64,000 nucleotides of DNA. Origin: JACVRW01 sp963812915. GTDB taxonomy: Bacteria; Actinomycetota; Thermoleophilia; Solirubrobacterales; Thermoleophilaceae. Made by a program: the position numbers and the translations under genes. Below the pieces are notes generated by a model. The model was not told where the DNA came from and did no database searches. It was given only the letters and a program-made list of their open reading frames with translations. Positions 51,847 through 60,046 of the stretch are shown piece after piece. Positions within the stretch are counted from its first letter, which is position 1, and each line of letters starts with the position of its first letter. The stretch spans positions 124,001-188,000 of the forward strand of contig CAWEXB010000008.1 in the NCBI GenBank assembly GCA_963812915.1, written 5' to 3'.

Positions 51847-53955
51847 TCAGCCCCCGAGCTCGATCCGAAGGTTGAGGTAGCCGTCGACCCACAGTCGCTG
51901 GCCGGGATGGACCAGCACCGTCGTGTCCTCGGCCTCCACCAGCGCGGGCCCGCTCAGCTCGTTCCCCGGCCGCAGCCCCTCGGCGCTGTAGACGCGTGCC
52001 GCGACGGGCCCCGAGGCGCCCGCGAGATGGAGCGGGCGCGCGCCCGTCTCCGCGCTCGCGGGATCGGCGCCATCATCGGGCAGGGCCTTCGGCTCCGGCA
52101 GCGGCAGGCCGGCCACGCCCTCGACGACGAACGTCATCGCCTCCACCCCCGCTTGGCGGTAGGCGGAGCCACGGCCGTACTTCGCTTCGTAGAGCTCGCT
52201 GAACCGCTCGATGACGGCCTCTCCGCCGTCGTCGCGCGCGAGGTCGGCGTCCTCGACGGGAACGCGCACCGCGTGCACCTGGCCCCGGAACTGCAGCTCG
52301 ACGAACCGTCGCAACGCGAGGTCGCCCGTTGGCAGCCTCTCTCGATCGAGCTCGTGCCGGAGCGACTCCTCGAGCGCGCGGAAGCGCGCGCGCCAGCGCA
52401 CCAGGTCGAACGGCGCGCGGGAGGGGTCGGAAGCCATGGCCACCCGCTTGACGTCGCTCAGCCCGATGCCGAGCGCCGAGAACACCGCCGCCGCGCGCGG
52501 GACGACCACGTGCCTGCAACCGAGCTTCCTCGCGTAGGCACCCGCGTGGAGGCCCGCCGCCCCGCCGTACGCGAACACCGCGAAGCCCCCCGGGTCGAGG
52601 CCGCGCTCGACCGTGATCCTGCGGATCAGGTCGGCCATCTGCGAGTTGACGATCTCGACAATCCTCGTGGCGGCCTCCTCCGGCTGGAGGCCCAGGGGCT
52701 CGCCGACCCGGCTGCGGATGGCCTCGACCGCCGCCCGGCGATCGAGGCGCATCCGCCCCCCGAGGAAGTGGTCGGGATCGATCCCGCCGAGCACGAGGTT
52801 CGCGTCGGTCACGGTCGGCTCGGTCCCGCCCGCGCCGTAGCAGGCCGGGCCGGGCGCTGCCCCGGCGCTCCGCGGCCCGACCTTCAGCACGCCCGATTCC
52901 GGCTCGATCCAGGCGATGCTCCCGCCGCCGGCGCCGATCGAGGTGACGTCGATGATCGGCACGGCGACCGGATACTTGGCGAACACCGGCGCCTCGGCAT
53001 ACCCCGGTTCGCCGTCGACGATCGTGCCGACGTCGAAGCTCGTCCCGCCCACGTCCGTGGCTATCGCCGGGTCGAGCCCGAGACGCCGGGCGAGCGCGCG
53101 GGCGCCCAGCATTCCGCCGGCCGGCCCGGAGGAGAGCAGCGTGACGCCTCGGTCGCGCGCCTCGTCGAGCGACGACACGCCGCCCGCCGAGTGCATCACC
53201 GAGATCGCACCGGCGTGTCCCGCGTCGCGAAGGCGAGCGCCCATCCGCTTCAGGTAGCCGCGCACGCCCGGGGTGAGGTACGCGTTCAGCACCGTCGTCG
53301 CGGTGCGCTCGTACTCCCGGATCACCGGCGCCAGGTCGCTGGAGGCGGTTACAAACCAGTCCGGACGCCCGTCGCCGTTCCCCCCCAGCCAGTCGCGCAG
53401 CCGCCGCTCGTGGTCGGGATTGAGAAACGACCACAGGAAGCTGATCGCAATCGCCTCGACACCCTCCTCGCGCAGCCGGGCGGCCAGGCGCTCCAGCCGC
53501 TCGAGTTTCAGCGGAGCCACGACCGAGCCGCCCGAGTCGACCCGCTCGTCGACCCCGTAGATGCTCGACCGCGGCACGAGCGGGTCGGCCTTGGACAGTC
53601 GCGCGACGTCGATGATCTCGCCCTCGGACAGGCCGGCGACCTTTTGGACCGTGCGCCCGATGATGATCGCGTCCTCGTGCCCCCGCGTCGTCAAGAGGGC
53701 CGTACGCGCGCCGGTGCGGGTGATGAGGATGTTCGTGGCGACCGTCGTGCCGTGGGCGAAGAGCCGCGTGTCGGCCAGGAGGTCCGCCAGCGACAGGCCG
53801 AGGCGGCCGGCCGCCTCGCCGACGGCGCCCAGCACCCCCTCCTCGAAGCTGGGCGGCGTGGACGGGGACTTCGCCCAGACGAGGCGGCCCTCGTCGTCCA
53901 CGACGACGCAGTCGGTGAAGGTGCCCCCGCTGTCGACCGCGACGACGAAGCTCAT
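51847..53955 (-). CDS. hyuA: Hydantoinase A / oxoprolinase / acetone carboxylase beta-type subunit
   Basis: A 702-residue ASKHA-fold ATPase subunit with the N-terminal DSGGTFTDCVVVDDEG phosphate loop (8-23), FAHGTTVATNILITRTGA, DVGGTSFDVG and SIGAGGGSIAWI. With HyuB it uses ATP to open cyclic amides (N-methylhydantoin, hydantoin, 5-oxoproline), or, in the acetone/acetophenone carboxylase branch, to carboxylate ketones. ATG 53955 overlaps the HyuB stop (ATGA). Neighbouring deaminase and carbamoyl amidase genes favour a hydantoin-type substrate. Confidence 0.88.
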   Translation of the reverse strand: MSFVVAVDSGGTFTDCVVVDDEGRLVWAKSPSTPPSFEEGVLGAVGEAAGRLGLSLADLLADTRLFAHGTTVATNILITRTGARTALLTTRGHEDAIIIGRTVQKVAGLSEGEIIDVARLSKADPLVPRSSIYGVDERVDSGGSVVAPLKLERLERLAARLREEGVEAIAISFLWSFLNPDHERRLRDWLGGNGDGRPDWFVTASSDLAPVIREYERTATTVLNAYLTPGVRGYLKRMGARLRDAGHAGAISVMHSAGGVSSLDEARDRGVTLLSSGPAGGMLGARALARRLGLDPAIATDVGGTSFDVGTIVDGEPGYAEAPVFAKYPVAVPIIDVTSIGAGGGSIAWIEPESGVLKVGPRSAGAAPGPACYGAGGTEPTVTDANLVLGGIDPDHFLGGRMRLDRRAAVEAIRSRVGEPLGLQPEEAATRIVEIVNSQMADLIRRITVERGLDPGGFAVFAYGGAAGLHAGAYARKLGCRHVVVPRAAAVFSALGIGLSDVKRVAMASDPSRAPFDLVRWRARFRALEESLRHELDRERLPTGDLALRRFVELQFRGQVHAVRVPVEDADLARDDGGEAVIERFSELYEAKYGRGSAYRQAGVEAMTFVVEGVAGLPLPEPKALPDDGADPASAETGARPLHLAGASGPVAARVYSAEGLRPGNELSGPALVEAEDTTVLVHPGQRLWVDGYLNLRIELGG

Positions 53956-56198
53956 GGGCCGCTCACCAGCGCCTGCCGACCCGCGTGCACCGACTCGAGC
54001 CAGGCCGGCGCGAGCCGCGCATCGTCCAGGATCGGGTCCTGGGGCCGGGCGATCTCGACCTCGAGCAGCGTGAAGCAGCCGGGGCAGTAGAACTCCCGCA
54101 GCTCGAAACGCGTCCCGCCGATCCGGTGCGGGTTCACCTCCGGCCCGATCCGCTGCACCGGGAAGCGCGCCTCCACGGCGAGGTGCTTGTACGGGATCTC
54201 GGTGGGACCGAGGGTGCGGCCGCAGCGGCAGCGGTAGACGGCCCGTCCGTCCCGCACGTCGACGAACAACGCCTCCGACATGCGCACTCCGTCGCGCTCG
54301 GGTGCCCACGGATCCCCGCCGCCGTCGGGCAAGATGGCGCCGGCCGCCCGGCGCCGCTCCCCTCGCAGCTCCTCGCGGCACGCGGCGGTGCCGGCCTCGT
54401 CGACCTCGCCGGCGTCGTCGAGAACGACGCCCCAGTTCCGCTCCGCCCACTCGCGCGTCACCAGCCTGCGCTCCACGTCGAGCGCCACGCGACGGGGGTC
54501 GCGGTCGAGCGGGTCGCCGTAGCCGCCGCCCCCCATCGACACCGCGCGGTACACGTCCCCGAGGCGCATCGAGGTCACCGAGTAGGCGCCGTGGGCCTCG
54601 AGCTCGCCGGAGAGCTCCTCAAGGACCTGCGGCACCTCGCCCGCCGCCAGCCGGGCGCGCACGTCGGAGTCGCGGACGATCGCGAACTGGTTCGTGGTCG
54701 ACGGGTAGCCGCCGGAGAGGCCGGGCGACTCGGGCTGCTCGATCCCGAAGGTGTGGAGGATCTTCGTGGGGATCTCCTCCACCCCGTGGACGGTGTACAT
54801 CATGCTGACGCCGGCCCCGCCCCGGAACATCCCCGGGCCGCCCGAGTCCGGCGTCTGTCGCCGGTAGAGGTAGAGGATCGGGTAGCGCAGCTCGTAGCTC
54901 TCGACGTCCGCGATCGTGGCGCGGAGCGAGCTCGTATGACCGCCGGTGTCGATGCCGTCCCGGACCGGCATGGCGCCGCCGCCGCCGGCCATGCCGTCGA
55001 GCAGCGGGCCGCCGAAGCGGGCGCCGTTCGCGTCGTGGCCGAACAGCTCCTCGAGCGCCTTGACCCCCTGCCAGCCGGCCATCGCGCGGTCCCGGTGGCG
55101 CTCGCTGGCCGCGAGCATCTTGCCGATCGTGATGCTCGCGAGGTTCCTGACCTCCCAGATGGAGGTGGTCGTCGACTTCGAGACCCCCGCGGGGTGTTCC
55201 GCGTGGACGACGGTTCCGGGGCGCGACTCGATCTCCAGCACGCGCAGCACCCCGGCGGGCGACCAGGGGATGTCCCAGCACAGGTAGACCATCACCGCCG
55301 CGAGCACGCCGCCCACCAGGCCCGGATAGGCGCAGTTGATGACCGCCGGGGCCTGCTCCGCCGAGTCGGAGAAGTCGAATCGGAGCGTGCTTCCCCGCTT
55401 GGTCAGGATGACGTGGCAGTCGTAGATCCGGTCGCCGAACTCGATGTAGCCGCGGTGTCGCCAAGTGCCGTCCGGCAGCTCCGCGAGCCGCGCCCGTAGG
55501 CGCCCCTCCGTGTAGTCGATGACGTCCGCCATCGCATCCAGCACCGTGTCCCGGCCGAACTCGTGGAACGCCTCGAGCAGGCGGCGCCGGATCACCTGGA
55601 CGGCGGCGACCTTCGCCCGCAGGTCGAGGCCGAGCAGGTCCGGGAGGCGCGAGTTGCGCAGGTAGGTGTTCTCGATGTCCTTGCGGAACCGGCCTTCCTC
55701 GAACACCTTGACCGGGCCGATCACGGGCTGCTCCCCGTGGATGTCGGCGGCGTCCACTTGGACCTGGCCGGCGGTCGGACCCCCGACGTCGATGGCGTGC
55801 AGCGACGCGCCCGCCCACGCCACGAGCTCGTCGGCCGAGAAGACCGGGCCCGCGACCCCGACGCAGTTCTGGTGGCAGACGGAGACGTAAGGGTCGTTGC
55901 AGAGGAAGATGTCGTCCGGGCCGAAGCCCGGGTTGTCGGCGTACTCGTCCAGCAGGTGCTCGACGAGGGGCGAGAGGGTGGTCGCCTGCGCGCAGATGAA
56001 GTTGTCGATGTAGACGAGGTCGCCCGCGCCGGTCATGAGGCCGGCGTTCATGTCGAACACCTCGGTGGCGACGGGAGAACCGGACAGGCGCGCGATCGTG
56101 AGCGCGCCCTCGTCGTTGATGTACCAGAGCCGGTGGCGGACGATCTCGAACGTCGCGGGATCGAGCCGCAGGTCGAAGCCGGCGCGTGCGGCCGACAT
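53952..56198 (-). CDS. hyuB: Hydantoinase B / oxoprolinase subunit with a C-terminal acetone-carboxylase-gamma-like zinc domain
   Basis: A 748-residue protein. Residues 1 to about 600 are the HyuB fold (LDPATFEIVRHRLWYINDEG; FLCNDPYVSVCHQNC; GPGMFRGGAGVSM). The last ~109 residues (640-748) form a separate module with two Cys pairs (CRC at 657/659 and CPGC at 705/708), like the small gamma subunit of acetone/acetophenone carboxylases. It forms the catalytic complex with HyuA. I chose ATG 56198; the frame is open upstream through the isochorismatase gene only because that gene is frameshifted. Confidence 0.85.
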   Translation of the reverse strand: MSAARAGFDLRLDPATFEIVRHRLWYINDEGALTIARLSGSPVATEVFDMNAGLMTGAGDLVYIDNFICAQATTLSPLVEHLLDEYADNPGFGPDDIFLCNDPYVSVCHQNCVGVAGPVFSADELVAWAGASLHAIDVGGPTAGQVQVDAADIHGEQPVIGPVKVFEEGRFRKDIENTYLRNSRLPDLLGLDLRAKVAAVQVIRRRLLEAFHEFGRDTVLDAMADVIDYTEGRLRARLAELPDGTWRHRGYIEFGDRIYDCHVILTKRGSTLRFDFSDSAEQAPAVINCAYPGLVGGVLAAVMVYLCWDIPWSPAGVLRVLEIESRPGTVVHAEHPAGVSKSTTTSIWEVRNLASITIGKMLAASERHRDRAMAGWQGVKALEELFGHDANGARFGGPLLDGMAGGGGAMPVRDGIDTGGHTSSLRATIADVESYELRYPILYLYRRQTPDSGGPGMFRGGAGVSMMYTVHGVEEIPTKILHTFGIEQPESPGLSGGYPSTTNQFAIVRDSDVRARLAAGEVPQVLEELSGELEAHGAYSVTSMRLGDVYRAVSMGGGGYGDPLDRDPRRVALDVERRLVTREWAERNWGVVLDDAGEVDEAGTAACREELRGERRRAAGAILPDGGGDPWAPERDGVRMSEALFVDVRDGRAVYRCRCGRTLGPTEIPYKHLAVEARFPVQRIGPEVNPHRIGGTRFELREFYCPGCFTLLEVEIARPQDPILDDARLAPAWLESVHAGRQALVSGP

Positions 56199-56200
56199 GG

Positions 56201-56858
56201 TCAGGCCCCGGCCAGGGCGCCCTTCGGCGCCGGCTCGCGGGGCATGATCACCGACGGCAGCTCGTCGAGCGTCACGACGGCCCCGAAGTACGTCTCGACC
56301 TTCGCGAGCGTGTCCTCGTGGAACCGCCTGCCGAGGACCCGCGACGCAGTCCCGCACCACGATCACGTCCATGTCGCGGTAGTAGCCGTCCCGGATCGTC
56401 GTCTCGACGCAGAAGTCGGTGTTGCAGCCGGAGATGACGATCTGCTCGATGCCGAGCATCCGCAGCTTGGTGTCGAGGGTCGTCTCGAAGAAGACCGAGG
56501 CCCGGTGCTTCTCGACGATCAGGTCTTCCGGCCGGATCGCCTCCGCCACCTCGTCGACGAAGTCGACCTCCCAGGTGCCGCGCAGGCAGGGCGCCCAGTG
56601 TTGCTTGTCGATGTGGGAAGGGATGCGCCGACGCCGGCGGGTCACGTCCTCCGGATAGTGGATCTGCTGCGAGAAGAGCACGGGCATGCTGCGCTCGCGG
56701 GCGAGCTCGATCAGCCGGAGCAGATCCGGCACGATCGCCCGCTGGTTCTCCGTGCCGATCCCGGCCTTCTCCATCTGGCTCTCGGGATCGCAGAAGCCCT
56801 TCTGCATGTCGATCACCAGCAGCGCGGCGCAGGTGGGATCGATGTAGGGCTCGGGCAT
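56201..56858 (-). pseudogene. Isochorismatase-family amidohydrolase (N-carbamoylsarcosine amidase-like), frameshifted
   Basis: A cysteine hydrolase whose catalytic triad is visible: D17 (LLVIDMQKGF), K117 (VEKHRAS) and C150 (CNTDFCVETT). Members hydrolyse N-carbamoylsarcosine, ureidoacrylate, nicotinamide or isochorismate. At about 56338 (after VVRDCVA) the frame shifts by one base. The true end (FHEDTLAKVETYFG ... LPSVIMPREP) is in another frame and stops at 56201, 2 bp before hyuB. The 658-bp span is one base over a multiple of three. The core is complete, so a sequencing error is plausible. ATG 56858, 20 bp after the GntR stop. Confidence 0.82.
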
Positions 56859-56878
56859 GGCGTCAACCTTTTAAGGGC

Positions 56879-57685
56879 TCACCGCCGTAAGCCCTTCGTC
56901 GTTTCGCGGCGCCCCAGGACCGAGGCGCCGAGGTCCTCCTCGACGCTGTCGAGATGGTCGAGCACGGCTTTTCGCGCGCGCCGCGCATCCCGCGCGCGGA
57001 CGGCCTCGAAGATCGCCCGGTGTTCGACCAGCGATCGCGCCGGCCGGCCGGGGAGGTTCCAGAGAGTTCCCCGCTCGCGCACGAGCTGCTCGCCGAGCGC
57101 GTCCGCGAATTCGGAGAGGGCGGCGTTGCCGGAGGCGGCGCAGAGAGCGTGGTGAAAGGCGAGATCGGCTTGGATCAGCGCCGTCACGTCGGGCGAGTCG
57201 ACGGCGGGCTGCATCTCCTCGACCGCCTCCTCCATCGCGGCCAGCTCGCCCTCGCCCGCGCGCTTCGCCGCGAGCTCGGCCGCGAATGGCTCGAGCCCCT
57301 TCCGAATCTCGAGCAGGTCGTGGATCTGCTCCGCGTGCCGGATGGTCCACTCGCGCCACTCGTCGCGGAGCGCGCTCGGGTCCGTGGCGAGCCGCACGAA
57401 GGTGCCTGAGCCGTGGCGGATCTCCAGCAGCCCGAGGGCCTGGAGGAACTGCACGGCCTCTCTGACCGTCCCGCGGCTGACCTGCAGCTCCTCGCTCAGC
57501 TCGCGCTCGCTTGGCAGCTGATCACCCGGCGTCAGGACGCCGTCGTCGATGAGCCGCGTGAGCTGGCGGATCACGCGCTCCTTGAGGGCGAGCGGCCGCA
57601 CGGGCTCGAGCTCGATGGCGGCGCTGCGGGTCGCCGGGCGCCGATCGCGCCCTGCCCTGGCCCCCGTCGCACGCGCGCGGGTCAT
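56879..57685 (-). CDS. GntR-family transcriptional regulator, FadR subfamily
   Basis: A 268-residue regulator. The winged helix (about 30-100) contains LTPGDQLPSERELSEELQVSR, then GTVREAVQFLQALGLLEIRHGSGTFV. The FCD sensor has ADLAFHHALCAASGN and VEHRAIFEAVRARD, supplying the metal/carboxylate-binding His and Asp. It lies inside the long minus-strand unit (ATG 57685 overlaps the ureohydrolase stop by 4 bp) and is the likely binder of the operator at 63652-63675 in that unit's promoter, giving autoregulation. Confidence 0.87.
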   Translation of the reverse strand: MTRARATGARAGRDRRPATRSAAIELEPVRPLALKERVIRQLTRLIDDGVLTPGDQLPSERELSEELQVSRGTVREAVQFLQALGLLEIRHGSGTFVRLATDPSALRDEWREWTIRHAEQIHDLLEIRKGLEPFAAELAAKRAGEGELAAMEEAVEEMQPAVDSPDVTALIQADLAFHHALCAASGNAALSEFADALGEQLVRERGTLWNLPGRPARSLVEHRAIFEAVRARDARRARKAVLDHLDSVEEDLGASVLGRRETTKGLRR

Positions 57686-58671
57686 GACGCCGTCACCGCA
57701 GGACCGGCCTTGGAGGGCACGCCGTCGCGCAGGCGGCAGGCCCGCGCGGCGAGCACGTCGATTACCACGCGTGCGCCGACTCGGGCCGTGTGGCCGGACG
57801 GATCGAACATGGGCGCCACCTCCACGCAGTCGACGGCCGCGATCGGCCCCGCGGCCACGATCTCGAGCGCCCGGATCAGCTCGCGGCCGGTCATGCCGCC
57901 GATCTCCGGGCCGCAGGTGCCCCACGCGTAGGCGCCGTCGAGGACGTCGATGTCGACGGACAGGTACACGCCCTCGGTGCCGTCGCTTGCGACCTCGAGC
58001 GCCCGGCGGGCAACCTCGTCGATGCCCAAGCCGTCGATGTCCCGGACCGTGAACACGGTGATCCCGTGCTCATCGGCCACGTCCTTCTCGAGCTTCGGGT
58101 TCGCCGCGCCGTGCACGCCGACGATCGCCATGTTGCGTCCCTCCACGTTCGGCAGGTCCAGCACGCGGTGCGCCGGGCAGCAGTGCGAGAGCGGCTCGCC
58201 GTCGATCTCGGGAGCGGTGTCCAGGTGCGTGTCGAACATGACGAAACCCATCGGGCCGTCCAGCTCGCGCGAAAGCGCGCGGGCGCCCGGGATCGTCGTT
58301 CCGTGGTCGCCTCCGATCAGCACCGGGAAGCAGCCGGCGGCGTAGATCTCGTCGAGCGCGCGCTCCGCGCGCTTGTATGTCTCCTCGGCACGACCGGGCG
58401 CGCCGTCGACATCGCCGCAGTCGACCAGCGTCAGGTAGTCGGACAGCGTGATGTCGTAATCGCCGTGGTACCCACCGCCAAACGAGTAGTGCGAGGACGC
58501 GTCGCGGATGGCTCGCGGGCCGTGGCTCGCACCCGGACGCGTGACGGTCGTGCTGTCGTACGGCAGGCCCAGGATCCCCACGGTCGCCTTCGCCTCCGAG
58601 AGCGCCGAGCCGCGGGGTTCGACTGGCGGTGCCTTCAGGAACGTCGCGATGCCGGCGTGGAGGATCGCCAT
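57682..58671 (-). CDS. Ureohydrolase (agmatinase/guanidinobutyrase/arginase family)
   Basis: A 329-residue manganese enzyme with all six ligands: H123 (GGDHGTT), D147, H149 and D151 (FDTHLDTAP), D240 and D242 (LSVDIDVLDGAY). Ureohydrolases split guanidino compounds into urea and an amine. The loop GTCGPEIGGMTGREL fits the agmatinase/guanidino-acid branch rather than arginase. Its presence supports a guanidino-containing substrate or intermediate for the whole unit. ATG 58671, 2 bp after the small-subunit stop. Confidence 0.9.
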   Translation of the reverse strand: MAILHAGIATFLKAPPVEPRGSALSEAKATVGILGLPYDSTTVTRPGASHGPRAIRDASSHYSFGGGYHGDYDITLSDYLTLVDCGDVDGAPGRAEETYKRAERALDEIYAAGCFPVLIGGDHGTTIPGARALSRELDGPMGFVMFDTHLDTAPEIDGEPLSHCCPAHRVLDLPNVEGRNMAIVGVHGAANPKLEKDVADEHGITVFTVRDIDGLGIDEVARRALEVASDGTEGVYLSVDIDVLDGAYAWGTCGPEIGGMTGRELIRALEIVAAGPIAAVDCVEVAPMFDPSGHTARVGARVVIDVLAARACRLRDGVPSKAGPAVTAS

Positions 58672-58673
58672 GG

Positions 58674-59165
58674 TCAGCCTTTCGTCGTCTGGGGTTCTCG
58701 CAGGCGCCCGGCGGCGTCGCGCACGGCGTCGACGATGTTCTGGTAGCCGGTGCAACGGCACAGGTTCCCCGAGAGCGCCTCCCGGATCTCGTCCTCGTCG
58801 TCGAGGTCCGGGTGCTCCCCGATCAGGTAGAGGGAGGTGAGCAGGAAGCCCGGCGTGCAGAAGCCGCACTGGAGGGCGTGGTGCTCGCGGAAGGCCTCCT
58901 GCAGCGGGTGGAGGCCGTCGTCCCCGGCCAATCCCTCGACCGTCGTGAGCTCGGCGCCGTCGGCCTGCACGGCCAGCATCAGGCACGAGCGAACGGGCTC
59001 CCCGTCGAGCAGGATCGTGCACGCACCGCACACGCCGTGCTCGCAGCCGAGATGCGTGCCGTAGAGGTGGGCGTCCTCGCGAAGGAAGTCGGCGAGCAGG
59101 CGCCGGGGCTCGATGTCGGCCTCGATCGAGCGACCGTTCACGGTCATGCTCACGCGGCGGGTCAT
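58674..59165 (-). CDS. Molybdenum hydroxylase small (2x[2Fe-2S]) subunit, second set
   Basis: A 163-residue CoxS-type protein. Cluster ligands are C41, C46, C49, C61 and C100, C103, C136, C138, all present. It transfers electrons between the molybdopterin and FAD subunits encoded just upstream. It is close in sequence to the first set's small subunit (identical GCEHGVCGACT and LDGEPVRSCLMLAVQA). ATG 59165 overlaps the FAD-subunit stop (ATGA). Confidence 0.92.
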   Translation of the reverse strand: MTRRVSMTVNGRSIEADIEPRRLLADFLREDAHLYGTHLGCEHGVCGACTILLDGEPVRSCLMLAVQADGAELTTVEGLAGDDGLHPLQEAFREHHALQCGFCTPGFLLTSLYLIGEHPDLDDEDEIREALSGNLCRCTGYQNIVDAVRDAAGRLREPQTTKG

Positions 59166-60046
59166 CCGGGCGCCCTCCCGTTGCTGCGCCGGGCGGCCTC
59201 CGCGAGGGCGCGGGCGGTTAGCGCCCCGGCCACCCGCCTGCGGTAGTCCGCCGAGGCGTGGACGTCGTCGAAGGGCGTGACCTCCTCGGTTACGCGCTCG
59301 CCGATCCTGCGAAAGAGCGACTCCTCGGGCGACTCGCCGACGGCCACCTCGCCGAGCCAGTCGGGAACGTAGGGCACGGAGCCCACGCCCAGGAGGGCGA
59401 GCCGGATGAGGTCGATGCCTCCGTCGTCGCCGACCTGCAGCAGCGCCGCGGCGCCGGCGAGCGCGAACGCGCCGTGCGTCCGGGCGACCTCGTGGAACGC
59501 CCAACCCGTCCCCGGCGGCGGAGCGTCGATCTCGACGGCGACGAGCAGCTCGCCCGGCTCGAGCGCTGAAGTGAGGGGCCCGAGGAAGAACTCGGCGGCC
59601 GGGATGGTGCGCTCGGCTTGCGATCCCCGCACTAGGAGCCGGCCCTCGAGGGCGCAGACGGCGGCCGGCAGCTCCGCCGCCGGGTCGGCGTGGGCGAGGC
59701 TGCCGCCCACGGTCCCTCGCATGCGGATCGGCACGTGCGCGATGTGGCGAGCCGCCTCTCTCAGCAGCGGCAGCTCCTCGCGCAGCAGTCGATCGGTCTC
59801 GAGCCGCCGCTGCCGGACCATGGAGCCCAGGCGCACCCGTCCTCCGGGCGTCCGCTCGATCGCGTCCAGGCCCGCCGTTCGGTTCAGGTCGACGACGACC
59901 CGGGGCTGCGCCATCCGCATGTTGAGCAGCGGCATCAGGCTCTGCCCGCCGGCCAGGAGGCTGGAATCGTCGGGCGCGTCCCCGAGCACGCGGACCACCT
60001 CGTCGACCGATCCGGGCGCGACGTAGTCGAAGCGAGGCGGCTTCAC
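59162..60046 (-). CDS. Molybdenum hydroxylase medium (FAD) subunit, second set
   Basis: A 294-residue CoxM-type protein with LLAGGQSLMPLLNMRMAQP and MRGTVGGSLAHADPAAELP, the two FAD-binding motifs. It is slightly longer than the first-set subunit, mainly at the C-terminus (DDVHASADYRRRVAG). GTG 60046 overlaps the large-subunit stop by 4 bp. Same L-M-S order as in the first set. Confidence 0.92.
   Translation of the reverse strand: MKPPRFDYVAPGSVDEVVRVLGDAPDDSSLLAGGQSLMPLLNMRMAQPRVVVDLNRTAGLDAIERTPGGRVRLGSMVRQRRLETDRLLREELPLLREAARHIAHVPIRMRGTVGGSLAHADPAAELPAAVCALEGRLLVRGSQAERTIPAAEFFLGPLTSALEPGELLVAVEIDAPPPGTGWAFHEVARTHGAFALAGAAALLQVGDDGGIDLIRLALLGVGSVPYVPDWLGEVAVGESPEESLFRRIGERVTEEVTPFDDVHASADYRRRVAGALTARALAEAARRSNGRAPG

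Noticed and set aside
53952..56858. A 968-residue isochorismatase-HyuB fusion
   Set aside because: The junction is Arg-rich out-of-frame sequence; the true amidase C-terminus is in another frame and stops just before the hyuB ATG.
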